NCBI GenBank assembly: GCA_027306955.1
Contig: DAHUXX010000290.1
Location: forward strand, 1-6,669
Source of the DNA: Acetobacteraceae bacterium
GTDB taxonomy: Bacteria > Pseudomonadota > Alphaproteobacteria > Acetobacterales > Acetobacteraceae
Direction: 5' to 3'
Length of the DNA: 6,669 nucleotides
The notes beneath the pieces were generated by a model. The model had not been told where the DNA came from. It saw only the letters and a list, made by a program, of their open reading frames with translations, and searched no databases. Shown here piece by piece: positions 1 to 5,047 of this stretch. The translations under genes were made by a program, and so were the position numbers. The stretch's first letter is position 1. Every line of letters begins with the position of its first letter.

Positions 1-797
1 TTGAGCGTGACCTGGCTCTTCACCGCGGCGCGCTCGTAGCGGGCGAGCGAGGCGTCGAAGCGCGCCGCCTCGTGGGCCTCGTTGCCGAAATACTTGACCG
101 TCTCGTAGTTCAGCAGCGAGTCGATGGCGCGGGTCTGCGCCTCCGAGTCGGACTCGTTCATGCGCCGGCGCACCCGCACCCGCACTTCCGAGAAACCGAT
201 GGTGAAGCCGAGATAGATCGCGACGACGGAGAACGTGGTCAGCGCGATCTGCCAGTCAAACATGCGCCAGAGGATGGCGGTCACCATCGCGACCTCGAGC
301 AGGGTCGGGATGATGTTGAAGACCGCGAGGCGCAGCACCAGCGTGATGCCCTGCGTTCCGCGCTCGATGGCGCGCGCCAGGCCGCCGGTCTGTCGGTCGA
401 GATGGAAGCGCAGCGACAGCCCGTGCAGGTGGCGGAAGGTGCGCAGCGCCACGCGGCGGACGGCGCGCTGCTGCACGGCGGCGAACACCGCGTCGCGCAT
501 CTCCCCGAAGCCGGTGGCGGCGACGCGCAGCAGGCCGTATGCGACGATGACGGCGATGGGCAGGATGGCCGGGCCGGCCTTCGGCGCCAGCGCATCGACG
601 GCGCGCGCGTACATGATGGGCACATAGACCGAGGCGACCTTGCCCGCGGCGAGGAAGGCGAAGGCCAGCAGCACCCGTGCCTTGGCGGCGGGCTCGCCCT
701 TCGGCCAGAGATAGGGCAGCAGCGAGCGCAGCGTCGCGAGGCCGGAGCGGCCGGGGACGACGGGCGGCTGGGCCGTGGCGGCGAGGCTGCGCATCAT
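1..797 (-). CDS. ATM1-type ABC exporter, N-terminal membrane half (runs off left edge)
   Basis: Incomplete 3' end: 265 residues from the ATG at 797 to the window edge, out of roughly 600 in a full half-transporter. The protein has a short soluble N-terminus and hydrophobic segments near residues 42-63, 76-97, 157-178 and 183-203, which fit TM1-TM4 of a type I exporter fold. The stretch NESDSEAQTRAIDSLLNYE followed by TVKYFGNE (about residues 214-240) is the hallmark of the Atm1/ABCB7/HMT1 family. TGGLARAIERGTQGI (137-151) is also family-typical. TM5-6 and the nucleotide-binding domain lie outside the window. Known family members sit in the inner membrane (mitochondrial in eukaryotes) and export glutathione-linked or sulfur-containing compounds, aiding Fe-S or heavy-metal homeostasis; the substrate here is unknown. 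A GAGGG lies 2 bases upstream of ATG 797 and 5 bases upstream of the next codon, ATG 794, so 794 may be the true start. The gene is divergent from the Nudix-thiM-thiE operon. Confidence 0.9.
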   Translation of the reverse strand, partial: MMRSLAATAQPPVVPGRSGLATLRSLLPYLWPKGEPAAKARVLLAFAFLAAGKVASVYVPIMYARAVDALAPKAGPAILPIAVIVAYGLLRVAATGFGEMRDAVFAAVQQRAVRRVALRTFRHLHGLSLRFHLDRQTGGLARAIERGTQGITLVLRLAVFNIIPTLLEVAMVTAILWRMFDWQIALTTFSVVAIYLGFTIGFSEVRVRVRRRMNESDSEAQTRAIDSLLNYETVKYFGNEAHEAARFDASLARYERAAVKSQVTL

Positions 798-842
798 CAC
801 CCTCACATGGCATCCGCGCGGGCGGTTGGGTAGGTTCGGCGC

Positions 843-1619
843 ATGGAAGAGGGTTTCGCGCGGCACATACGGGCCTGCAACAATGTCGCCCTGCCGGGGG
901 ACTGGCACGAGCTGTGGACGCGGGGGCAGCGCGTGGGCTGGACCCGGCCGCGGATCGCGCAGGTGCTGGCCGAGGGATTGCCGGGGGCGGTGGCGGCGCC
1001 GTACCGCGTCAGCGTCGAGGATATCGACGCCGCGGGGCGGGTGCTGGTCGAGGCCAGGCTCGCGCGCTGGCGCGGCGAGGCGTTCGACGTGCGGGCGGAG
1101 ATCGGCGGGCCCGTGCTGGGGCAGGTGGATCGCGGGGCGCTGCCGGCGCTCGGCCTGCTCGCGGAGGGGGTGCACCTCAACGCGCTGGTGCGGCGGGCGG
1201 ACGGGCTGCACCTGTGGGTGGCGCGGCGGGCGGCGGACAAGGCGCTCGACCCCGGTAAGCTCGACCATCTCGTGGCCGGCGGCGTGCCCTCCGGCATCAC
1301 GCCCTGGGCATGCCTGGTGAAGGAGGCGGCGGAGGAGGCGGGGCTGGCGGAGCCGCTGGTGCGCCAGGCCGTCGCCGTGGAGCCGGTGAGCTACACGATG
1401 GAGCGGCCGGAGGGGATGCGCCGCGACCACCTGCATTGCTTCGACCTCGAGTTGGCCGAGGATTTCGCGCCGCGCGCGGTCGATGGCGAAGTGGCGGGCT
1501 TCGAGCTGTGGCCGATCGCGCGGGTGGTCAACACGGTGCGCGCCACCGACGCGTTCAAGTTCAACGTCAACCTGGTGCTGATCGGGCTGTTCCGCCGGCT
1601 CGGCATCATCGCGACATAG
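843..1619 (+). CDS. Nudix hydrolase with DUF4743 N-domain (thiamine pyrophosphokinase-related, Tnr3 N-domain type)
   Basis: 258 residues. The N-terminal part (FARHIRACNNVALPG, residues 5-19) and the following 100 residues match the DUF4743 domain. The Nudix fold follows, with HLNALVRRADGLHLWVARR at 111-129. The Nudix box lies at 146-168 (GGVPSGITPWACLVKEAAEE, then AGL). Its catalytic core is KEAAEEAG in place of REUXEEXG, and the first box glutamate is Ile152. Conserved C-terminal family features include RRDHLHCFDLEL (193-204) and FKFNVNLVLIGLF (238-250). In eukaryotes this group, including the N-terminal domain of S. pombe Tnr3, hydrolyses oxidised or otherwise toxic thiamine diphosphate analogues; that activity is inferred here. 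Position supports it: first gene of an apparent operon, 24 bases before thiM, followed by thiE. ATG 843 is chosen because the family N-terminus begins right after it; the Shine-Dalgarno is weak (TAGGTT). The protein is cytosolic, with no signal peptide. Confidence 0.9.
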   Translation: MEEGFARHIRACNNVALPGDWHELWTRGQRVGWTRPRIAQVLAEGLPGAVAAPYRVSVEDIDAAGRVLVEARLARWRGEAFDVRAEIGGPVLGQVDRGALPALGLLAEGVHLNALVRRADGLHLWVARRAADKALDPGKLDHLVAGGVPSGITPWACLVKEAAEEAGLAEPLVRQAVAVEPVSYTMERPEGMRRDHLHCFDLELAEDFAPRAVDGEVAGFELWPIARVVNTVRATDAFKFNVNLVLIGLFRRLGIIAT

Positions 1620-1627
1620 GCGCCTTC

Positions 1628-1633
1628 AAGGAG
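1628..1633 (+). promoter_or_regulatory. Ribosome binding site of thiM
   Basis: AAGGAG lies 10 bases before the thiM ATG, and a second possible site, GAGG at 1637-1640, lies 3 bases before it. Both are in the 24-base gap after the Nudix stop codon. The gap is too short for a separate promoter or TPP riboswitch, which supports co-transcription with the Nudix gene. Confidence 0.6.
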
Positions 1634-1643
1634 AGCGAGGATC

Positions 1644-2432
1644 ATGACCACGGCTTCCAGCCTGCTGGCGCGGATGCGCGCGCAATCGCCCCTGGTGCAG
1701 GTGATCACCAACTACGTCGCGATGAACGTCACGGCGAACGTGCTGCTCGCGGCCGGCGCGTCGCCCGCGATGGTCCATGCCGAGGAGGAGGCCGGCGAGT
1801 TCGCCGGGATCGCGCGCGCCGTGGTGGTGAACATGGGCACGCCCTCCGCACCCTGGATCGTCGGGATGAAGCGCGCGGCCGGGGCGGCGGCGGCTGGCGG
1901 CAAGCCCTGGGTGCTCGACCCCGTCGCGCATTTCGCGACCGCGTTCCGCCGGCGCATCGTGGCCGACCTGCTGGCGCTGCGTCCCGCCATCGTGCGCGCC
2001 AACGCCTCGGAGATCCTGGCGCTGGCCGGGGCGGCGAGCGCCGGGCAGGGGGTGGACAGCGGCGACCCGGTGGAGCGCGCGGAGGCGGCGGCGCGCCAGC
2101 TCGCGGTGGCGCACCGGGCAGTGATCGCGGTCACGGGCGAGGTGGATTTCGTAACGGATGGGCAACGCTCCGCGCGCATCGCGGGAGGCTCGCCCCTGAT
2201 GCCGAGGTTGACGGCGCTGGGCTGCGCGCTCTCCGCCTTGTGCGGCGCCTTCGCCGCCGTGGCGCCAGGCGAGGCATTCGAGGCGACGGTGGCGGCGCTG
2301 GCGATGTTCGCGGCGGCGGGCAGCGAGGCGGGGCGCGGTGCGGCCGGGCCTGGCTCGTTCGCCGTGCGCTTCCTCGACGCGCTGGCGGCGGTGGAGGGGC
2401 CGGCGCTCGACGGCAGGATCGCCGCGGCGTGA
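1644..2432 (+). CDS. thiM: Hydroxyethylthiazole kinase ThiM
   Basis: 262 residues, the usual ThiM length. The enzyme phosphorylates 4-methyl-5-(2-hydroxyethyl)thiazole with ATP, giving the thiazole phosphate used by ThiE in thiamine salvage; it is cytosolic, with a ribokinase-like fold. Seen in order: VITNYVAMNVTANVLLAAGA (20-39) with substrate-binding ITNYV, SPAMVHAEEEAGEFA (40-54), VVNMGT (61-66), LDPVAHFATAFR (91-102; LDPVGAGAT in most relatives), RANASEI (118-124), GVDS (136-139), AVTGEVDFVTDG (162-173) and LTALGCALSA (189-198). Cys194 is at the position of the conserved catalytic-site cysteine. Two departures from the common form are seen: the usual TGTGC is TALGC, and the His often before NITNYV is absent (VQVITNYV). 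Similar variants may occur in other alphaproteobacteria. The gene lies 24 bases after the Nudix gene and overlaps thiE by four bases (GTGA), so ThiM and ThiE are likely translationally coupled. No THI-box riboswitch precedes it. Confidence 0.94.
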   Translation: MTTASSLLARMRAQSPLVQVITNYVAMNVTANVLLAAGASPAMVHAEEEAGEFAGIARAVVVNMGTPSAPWIVGMKRAAGAAAAGGKPWVLDPVAHFATAFRRRIVADLLALRPAIVRANASEILALAGAASAGQGVDSGDPVERAEAAARQLAVAHRAVIAVTGEVDFVTDGQRSARIAGGSPLMPRLTALGCALSALCGAFAAVAPGEAFEATVAALAMFAAAGSEAGRGAAGPGSFAVRFLDALAAVEGPALDGRIAAA

Positions 2433-3091
2433 AGCGCTTCGACCTCTCGGTCTACCTGGTGCTGGACGAGGAACTGTGCCGGCCGCGCACCATGGTGGAG
2501 ACGGCGCGCGCGGCGGTCGCGGGCGGGGCGAGCATGGTGCAGCTGCGCGACAAGCGGGCGGGGACGGCGGGGCTGGTCGAGACCGGGCGGGCGCTGCAGG
2601 CGGCGCTCGCGGGCAGCGAGGCGGTGCTGATCGTCAACGACGACGTGGAGGCGGCGCTGGCGCTCGGCGTGGGGCTGCATGTCGGGCAGGAGGACATGAA
2701 GGCGGCCGAGGCGCGGGCGCGGATCGGGCCCGGCGCGATCCTCGGGCTTTCCGTGGAGGACGAGGCGGCGACGCGCGCGATCGATCCCGCCGTGGTGGAC
2801 TATGCCGGCATCGGACCGGTCTTCGCGACCGCGACCAAGCCCGGCCACAAGCCGCCGATCGGCGTCGAGGGGCTGGCGCGGCTGGTGGCGCCGTGCCCGG
2901 TGCCGGCCGTCGCGATCGGGGGGCTCAAGGTGGGGCATGTGGGCGCGGTGCTGGGCAGCGGGGCGCTGGGGCTGGCCGTCGTCTCGGCGATCTGCGGGCA
3001 GGCATCGCCCGAGGCCGCCGCGCGGGAGATCGCAGAGGCGATCGCGGTCTGGCGCGCCGGCCACGCGCCTCCTGGCGTCACGCGGCCGTGA
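2429..3091 (+). CDS. thiE: Thiamine-phosphate synthase ThiE
   Basis: 220 residues, standard for ThiE. The enzyme condenses hydroxymethylpyrimidine diphosphate with thiazole phosphate to give thiamine phosphate, using a TIM-barrel fold in the cytosol. Visible family motifs: YLVLDEELC (9-17, strand 1), GGASMVQLRDK (32-42, pyrophosphate-binding QLRDK), VLIVNDDVEAALALG (66-80; the usual NDR is NDD), GLHVGQED (82-89), LGLSVEDEA (105-113), DYAGIGPVFATATK (124-137), VPAVAIGGL (158-166) and LAVVSAI (182-188). The start is the GTG at 2429, whose last two bases belong to the thiM TGA stop. The next in-frame ATG, codon 22, would remove the first barrel strand. ThiE uses the product of the ThiM reaction, so the pair forms the thiazole salvage branch. 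ThiD, which supplies the pyrimidine diphosphate, is not in the window. The gene ends 20 bases from the stop of the convergent DUF6295-type gene, with no clear terminator. Confidence 0.95.
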   Translation: MKRFDLSVYLVLDEELCRPRTMVETARAAVAGGASMVQLRDKRAGTAGLVETGRALQAALAGSEAVLIVNDDVEAALALGVGLHVGQEDMKAAEARARIGPGAILGLSVEDEAATRAIDPAVVDYAGIGPVFATATKPGHKPPIGVEGLARLVAPCPVPAVAIGGLKVGHVGAVLGSGALGLAVVSAICGQASPEAAAREIAEAIAVWRAGHAPPGVTRP

Positions 3092-3111
3092 GCACGGCGC
3101 GCCCCCCTGAG

Positions 3112-3408
3112 TCAGGCGGCGCGGGGCAACATGTGCTTGCCGCGGACCTCCGCCTCCTCGAACTCGGCGGCCGCGATCGCGCGGTCGAGTGCCGCGCGGA
3201 GTTCCCTCGCACTCGCGAGCGTCAGCTCGACGCCGGCCCGCGCCCCGGGATCGAGTGCCGCGTTGACGAAGTCGAGCGTGATCACGTCGGCGAGCGGCGC
3301 GTGGCGCGCGTGGTCGTAGGCGACGACCGCGGTGGTCAGCTCGAACCAGGCATCGCCGCGCTTGGCCATGCCCTCGGCGCCGACGATCTCGATGATCGAG
3401 GTGCACAT
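3112..3408 (-). CDS. Small DUF6295-type protein of unknown function
   Basis: 98 residues from the ATG at 3408. The N-terminus MCTSIIEIVGAEGMAKRGDA, followed by WFELTTAVVAYDHARHAPLA and DVITLDFVN (41-49), resembles the small bacterial proteins grouped as DUF6295: MCT start, aromatic W/F, and a paired AVVxxDH...HAP segment with two histidines. I assign it from memory of the family; no biochemical function is known to me. The C-terminal third (61-88) is predicted helical, with many Ala and Glu, and there is no membrane segment or signal peptide. The start is well supported: AGGAGG lies six bases upstream, whereas an upstream in-frame ATG at 3465 would lie inside the preceding hydrolase gene and add a non-family N-terminus. 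It lies directly after the dienelactone hydrolase gene on the same strand, with the hydrolase TAG stop touching its Shine-Dalgarno, so the two are very likely co-transcribed. It converges on thiE. Confidence 0.8.
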   Translation of the reverse strand: MCTSIIEIVGAEGMAKRGDAWFELTTAVVAYDHARHAPLADVITLDFVNAALDPGARAGVELTLASARELRAALDRAIAAAEFEEAEVRGKHMLPRAA

Positions 3409-3414
3409 CGCCCG

Positions 3415-3420
3415 CCTCCT
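3415..3420 (-). promoter_or_regulatory. Strong Shine-Dalgarno of the DUF6295-type gene, overlapping the upstream stop codon
   Basis: On the minus strand AGGAGG stands six bases before ATG 3408. Its first two bases are the last two of the TAG stop (3419-3421) of the dienelactone-hydrolase gene. This decides the start of the small gene and indicates that terminating ribosomes reach its initiation site, implying coupled expression. Confidence 0.8.
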
Positions 3421-4171
3421 ATGCCAGGTGCTTGTGGAAAAAGGCGAAGACCTTGCCCCACGCATCCATCGCCTGCTCCGGGCGGTACATCGGCCGGTGC
3501 CAGTAGAAGAAGCCGTGGCCGGCGCCGTCGTAGCGGTGGAACTCGTGGGCCTTACCGTGCCGCTTCAGCTCCGCCTCGTGCCGGTTGACCTGCTCGGGGC
3601 TCGGCGCGCGGTCCTCGTTGCCGAAAATGCCGATCAGCGGGCAGCAGAGATCCTTGGTCATGTCGATCGGCGCCGTCGGCGTCTTGGCGTTGAGCTCCTC
3701 CTTCGCCATCACGACACGCCCGCCCCACAGTTCCGCGCAGGCGTCCACGTCCTTGCGCGAGCAGGCATAGATGAAAGCGTGGCGCCCGCCGGAGCAGGAG
3801 CCGAAAACGCCAACCTTGCCATTGTGCTGCTTCTGCGCGCGCATCCAGGCGACCGCCGCGGCGGTGTCGCCCACCATCTGGGAATCCGCGATGCCGCCAT
3901 TGGCGCGCACCTTGGCGGCGACGTCGTCGGGGTTGGCGTCGGACCCGCCCTCGCGCTCGTAGAGGTTGGCGCAGATCGCCATGTAGCCGTGATGGGCGAA
4001 GCGGCGCGTGGTCTCGATGTAGAGCTCGCTCCAGCCGGGGAGGTGGTGGATCAGCACCACGCCGGGGAACGGTCCCGCACCCTCCGGCCGCGCGACATAG
4101 GCGGTGATGGGCGTGCCGCCGTCACCCTTGATGGTGACGTTCTCGCAGGTCATGCCGCGGTAAAAGGACAT
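3419..4171 (-). CDS. Dienelactone hydrolase family protein (alpha/beta hydrolase)
   Basis: 250 residues, close to the usual 230-250 of the dienelactone hydrolase (carboxymethylenebutenolidase) family. The catalytic triad is visible: nucleophile Cys126 in GVFGSCSGGRH (121-131), Asp187 in GIFGNEDRAPSP (181-192) and His219 in YDGAGHGFF (214-222). The N-terminal strand GPFPGVVLIHHLPGWSE (33-49) matches the family, but the second His replaces the glutamate of the usual IHE motif, which in the studied chlorocatechol enzyme takes part in activating the cysteine. There is no signal peptide, so it is probably cytosolic. Classical members open dienelactone to maleylacetate, but no chlorocatechol-pathway gene is nearby, so the substrate here is unknown; it could be another lactone or ester. 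Start ATG 4171 has AGGGGAGG six bases upstream. The downstream DUF6295-type gene is almost certainly in the same transcript. The gene follows the DUF4167 gene on the same strand after 119 bases. Confidence 0.93.
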   Translation of the reverse strand: MSFYRGMTCENVTIKGDGGTPITAYVARPEGAGPFPGVVLIHHLPGWSELYIETTRRFAHHGYMAICANLYEREGGSDANPDDVAAKVRANGGIADSQMVGDTAAAVAWMRAQKQHNGKVGVFGSCSGGRHAFIYACSRKDVDACAELWGGRVVMAKEELNAKTPTAPIDMTKDLCCPLIGIFGNEDRAPSPEQVNRHEAELKRHGKAHEFHRYDGAGHGFFYWHRPMYRPEQAMDAWGKVFAFFHKHLA

Positions 4172-4177
4172 CGTGAG

Positions 4178-4185
4178 CCTCCCCT
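4178..4185 (-). promoter_or_regulatory. Ribosome binding site of the dienelactone hydrolase gene
   Basis: AGGGGAGG on the minus strand lies six bases before ATG 4171. It is a strong match to the anti-Shine-Dalgarno sequence and supports this start. Confidence 0.7.
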
Positions 4186-4198
4186 GATGCGTGCGGGG

Positions 4199-4227
4199 AG
4201 TATCCGGCGATGGCGGCGACGGCGCAA
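4199..4227 (-). promoter_or_regulatory. Possible sigma70-type promoter of the dienelactone hydrolase-DUF6295 pair
   Basis: On the minus strand TTGCGC (4227-4222) and GATACT (4204-4199) are separated by exactly 17 bases, upstream of the hydrolase Shine-Dalgarno. The -10 matches TATAAT at four of six positions; the -35 keeps only TTG. It would give a leader of about 20 bases. This is a weak prediction by eye in very GC-rich DNA; the gene could also be read from the DUF4167 transcript. Confidence 0.3.
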
Positions 4228-4243
4228 CGGCGGGACGATGATG

Positions 4244-4268
4244 CCCCGCCGGCCGGCCGGGCTCGGGG
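4244..4268 (-). terminator. GC-rich hairpin after the DUF4167 gene
   Basis: CCCCG and CGGGG arms flank a CCGG-rich core made of overlapping CCGGCCGG palindromes, 23 bases after the DUF4167 stop on the minus strand. There is no T-run after it. It could pause or end transcription between the DUF4167 and hydrolase genes, or be incidental in GC-rich DNA. Confidence 0.25.
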
Positions 4269-4290
4269 AGCGTGAGTCCTCAGGCAGGGG

Positions 4291-4737
4291 TCAGTCCTCT
4301 GGCGGGGCGGCGGCGATGGGGATCTCGCGCGCCTCGGCCGGCTGCTCGCCGATGCCCGGGGTATCGCCGTCATCGCCGCCTTCCGCTTCGCCGCCGGCCT
4401 CGCCACCCATCTCTCCGGGGGCGTACTGGCGGCGCGGCTGCACCACACCCTGCTGCTGTTGCTGCTGCTGGGCGTTGATGGCGTTGAGGATGCGGAAATA
4501 GTGCTCGGCGTGCTGGAAGTAGCTTTCCGCCATCACGCGGTCGCCGGAGCCGGTCGCGTCGCGGCCGAGCTGCAGATATTTCTCGAACAACTGCTGCGCG
4601 GTGCCGCGGATGCGCAGGTCCGGGCCCGAGGAATCGAAGACGTGGTTGCGGTTGAGCGGGATGTTGCCCGTGGCGTGATGGCGAATGCCGCCCCCGCCTT
4701 GGCGGTGGTTGCGCCCGCGCATGCGTTTCATGTTCAT
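4291..4737 (-). CDS. DUF4167 protein (alphaproteobacterial, RNA-binding-like)
   Basis: 148 residues. It starts with a very basic segment (MNMKRMRGRNHRQGGGGIRH, 1-20) and continues with the DUF4167 core: NRNHVFDSSGPDLRIRGTAQ (29-48), LFEKYLQLGRDATGSGDRVM (50-69) and AESYFQHAEHYFRILNAINA (70-89). Seven glutamines follow (90-96), then an acidic, Gly/Glu/Asp-rich tail that looks disordered. DUF4167 proteins are known almost only from alphaproteobacteria and often follow prfA-prmC; their function is not established. The basic RGR-type start suggests binding to RNA or another polyanion (inference). Many relatives have longer tails of 200 residues or more, so this is a short member. ATG 4737 has AGGA five bases upstream; ATG 4731 is a near alternative. 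It shares strand with prfA-prmC but is separated from prmC by 334 bases containing a candidate promoter. Confidence 0.92.
   Translation of the reverse strand: MNMKRMRGRNHRQGGGGIRHHATGNIPLNRNHVFDSSGPDLRIRGTAQQLFEKYLQLGRDATGSGDRVMAESYFQHAEHYFRILNAINAQQQQQQQGVVQPRRQYAPGEMGGEAGGEAEGGDDGDTPGIGEQPAEAREIPIAAAPPED
4450..4470 (-). repeat. CAG/CAA trinucleotide repeat encoding seven glutamines
   Basis: Seven tandem codons (CAG x3, CAA, CAG x3 on the coding strand) encode Gln 90-96 of the DUF4167 protein, at the junction of its folded domain and disordered tail. A tract like this can change length by slippage in steps of one residue without loss of frame. Confidence 0.85.
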
Positions 4738-4821
4738 GGCTTTCCTAGCTGGCCTTTCGTCCGCTCGCAGCGATTTCCGGTGCCGCCCTGCTCGTCTTTG
4801 GGGTGCGGCTTCCCCTGGACG

Positions 4822-4850
4822 CGGCGCCGAAGCGGCCGGGTCCGGCGCCG
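4822..4850 (-). promoter_or_regulatory. Leader hairpin upstream of the DUF4167 gene
   Basis: Two copies of the palindromic octamer CGGCGCCG (4822-4829 and 4843-4850) are separated by 13 bases and can form an eight-pair stem, extended after a two-base bulge by GGA/TCC (4817-4819 with 4851-4853). If the promoter at 4870-4898 is right, this structure lies in the 5' leader of the DUF4167 mRNA. A regulatory role is inference. Confidence 0.35.
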
Positions 4851-4869
4851 TCCAATCGGCGCAGCGACG

Positions 4870-4898
4870 TTCCTAGCCGGTGGCGGCGCGTCTGGCAA
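4870..4898 (-). promoter_or_regulatory. Candidate sigma70-type promoter of the DUF4167 gene
   Basis: On the minus strand TTGCCA (4898-4893, one mismatch to TTGACA) and TAGGAA (4875-4870, three of six matches to TATAAT) are spaced by 17 bases. An A5 tract (4909-4905), the only A/T-rich patch nearby, lies just upstream like an UP element. The leader would be about 125 bases. Predicted by eye only. Confidence 0.35.
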
Positions 4899-4907
4899 AC
4901 AGGATTT

Positions 4908-4927
4908 TTGGCCGCCTGGCAGGCCAA
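4908..4927. repeat. Inverted repeat TTGGCC-N8-GGCCAA
   Basis: Perfect six-base arms with an eight-base spacer end nine bases upstream of the candidate -35 box of the DUF4167 promoter. The spacing and symmetry would suit a regulator site, but no family can be named. Confidence 0.35.
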
Positions 4928-4955
4928 TGGCCGAGGCCGGCTATGCGCGCGGGCA

Positions 4956-4984
4956 GGGTCATGACCCGGCCTCAGGAGCCTGAG
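4956..4984. repeat. Two adjacent dyads: GGGTCATGACCC and CTCAGG-AG-CCTGAG
   Basis: A perfect 12-base palindrome (4956-4967) is followed after three bases by an inverted repeat with six-base arms and a two-base centre (4971-4984). Both lie between the prmC hairpin and the DUF4167 promoter. They could be protein-binding sites or transcript hairpins; function unknown. Confidence 0.4.
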
Positions 4985-5047
4985 CCTCCGTCCTTCGCGA
5001 CGCTGCTGGCGGCGGGGATGCCGGGGCCGATGGGGGTGGCGCGGACG

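Noticed and set aside
146..168. A finding mistakenly keyed to residue numbers of the Nudix box
   Set aside because: Those numbers are protein positions. The observation is given at bases 1278-1346, and nothing unusual is claimed for bases 146-168, which are coding sequence of the ABC exporter.
72..833. A 253-codon plus-strand open frame over the ABC exporter gene
   Set aside because: The minus-strand frame encodes clear ATM1-family sequence, including the SEAQTRAIDSLLNYETVKYF block. The plus frame is His/Asp/Arg-rich and shows no family.
1310..3091. A 593-codon plus-strand open frame spanning most of the thi operon
   Set aside because: Only the part from 2429 codes for a recognisable protein (ThiE). 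The 5' part is an out-of-frame reading of the Nudix and thiM genes, with a Gly/Arg/Ala-rich composition typical of GC-rich shadow frames.
1712..3406. A 564-codon minus-strand open frame antisense to thiM and thiE
   Set aside because: It is the complement of well-supported genes, is rich in Arg and Ala, and has no family motif. In DNA this GC-rich, stop codons are rare on all frames.
3332..4501. A 389-codon plus-strand open frame antisense to the hydrolase gene
   Set aside because: It runs antisense to a hydrolase with a complete Cys-Asp-His triad and a good ribosome site, and it also crosses the intergenic region into the DUF4167 gene.
4745..4927. A possible 60-residue minus-strand peptide upstream of the DUF4167 gene
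   Set aside because: No ribosome site, no recognisable similarity, and it spans the candidate promoter and leader hairpin.
4905..4930. Inverted repeat next to a T5 tract considered as a rho-independent terminator
   Set aside because: The T-run precedes the hairpin on the plus strand, and on the minus strand an A-run follows it, so neither strand has the stem-then-T order.
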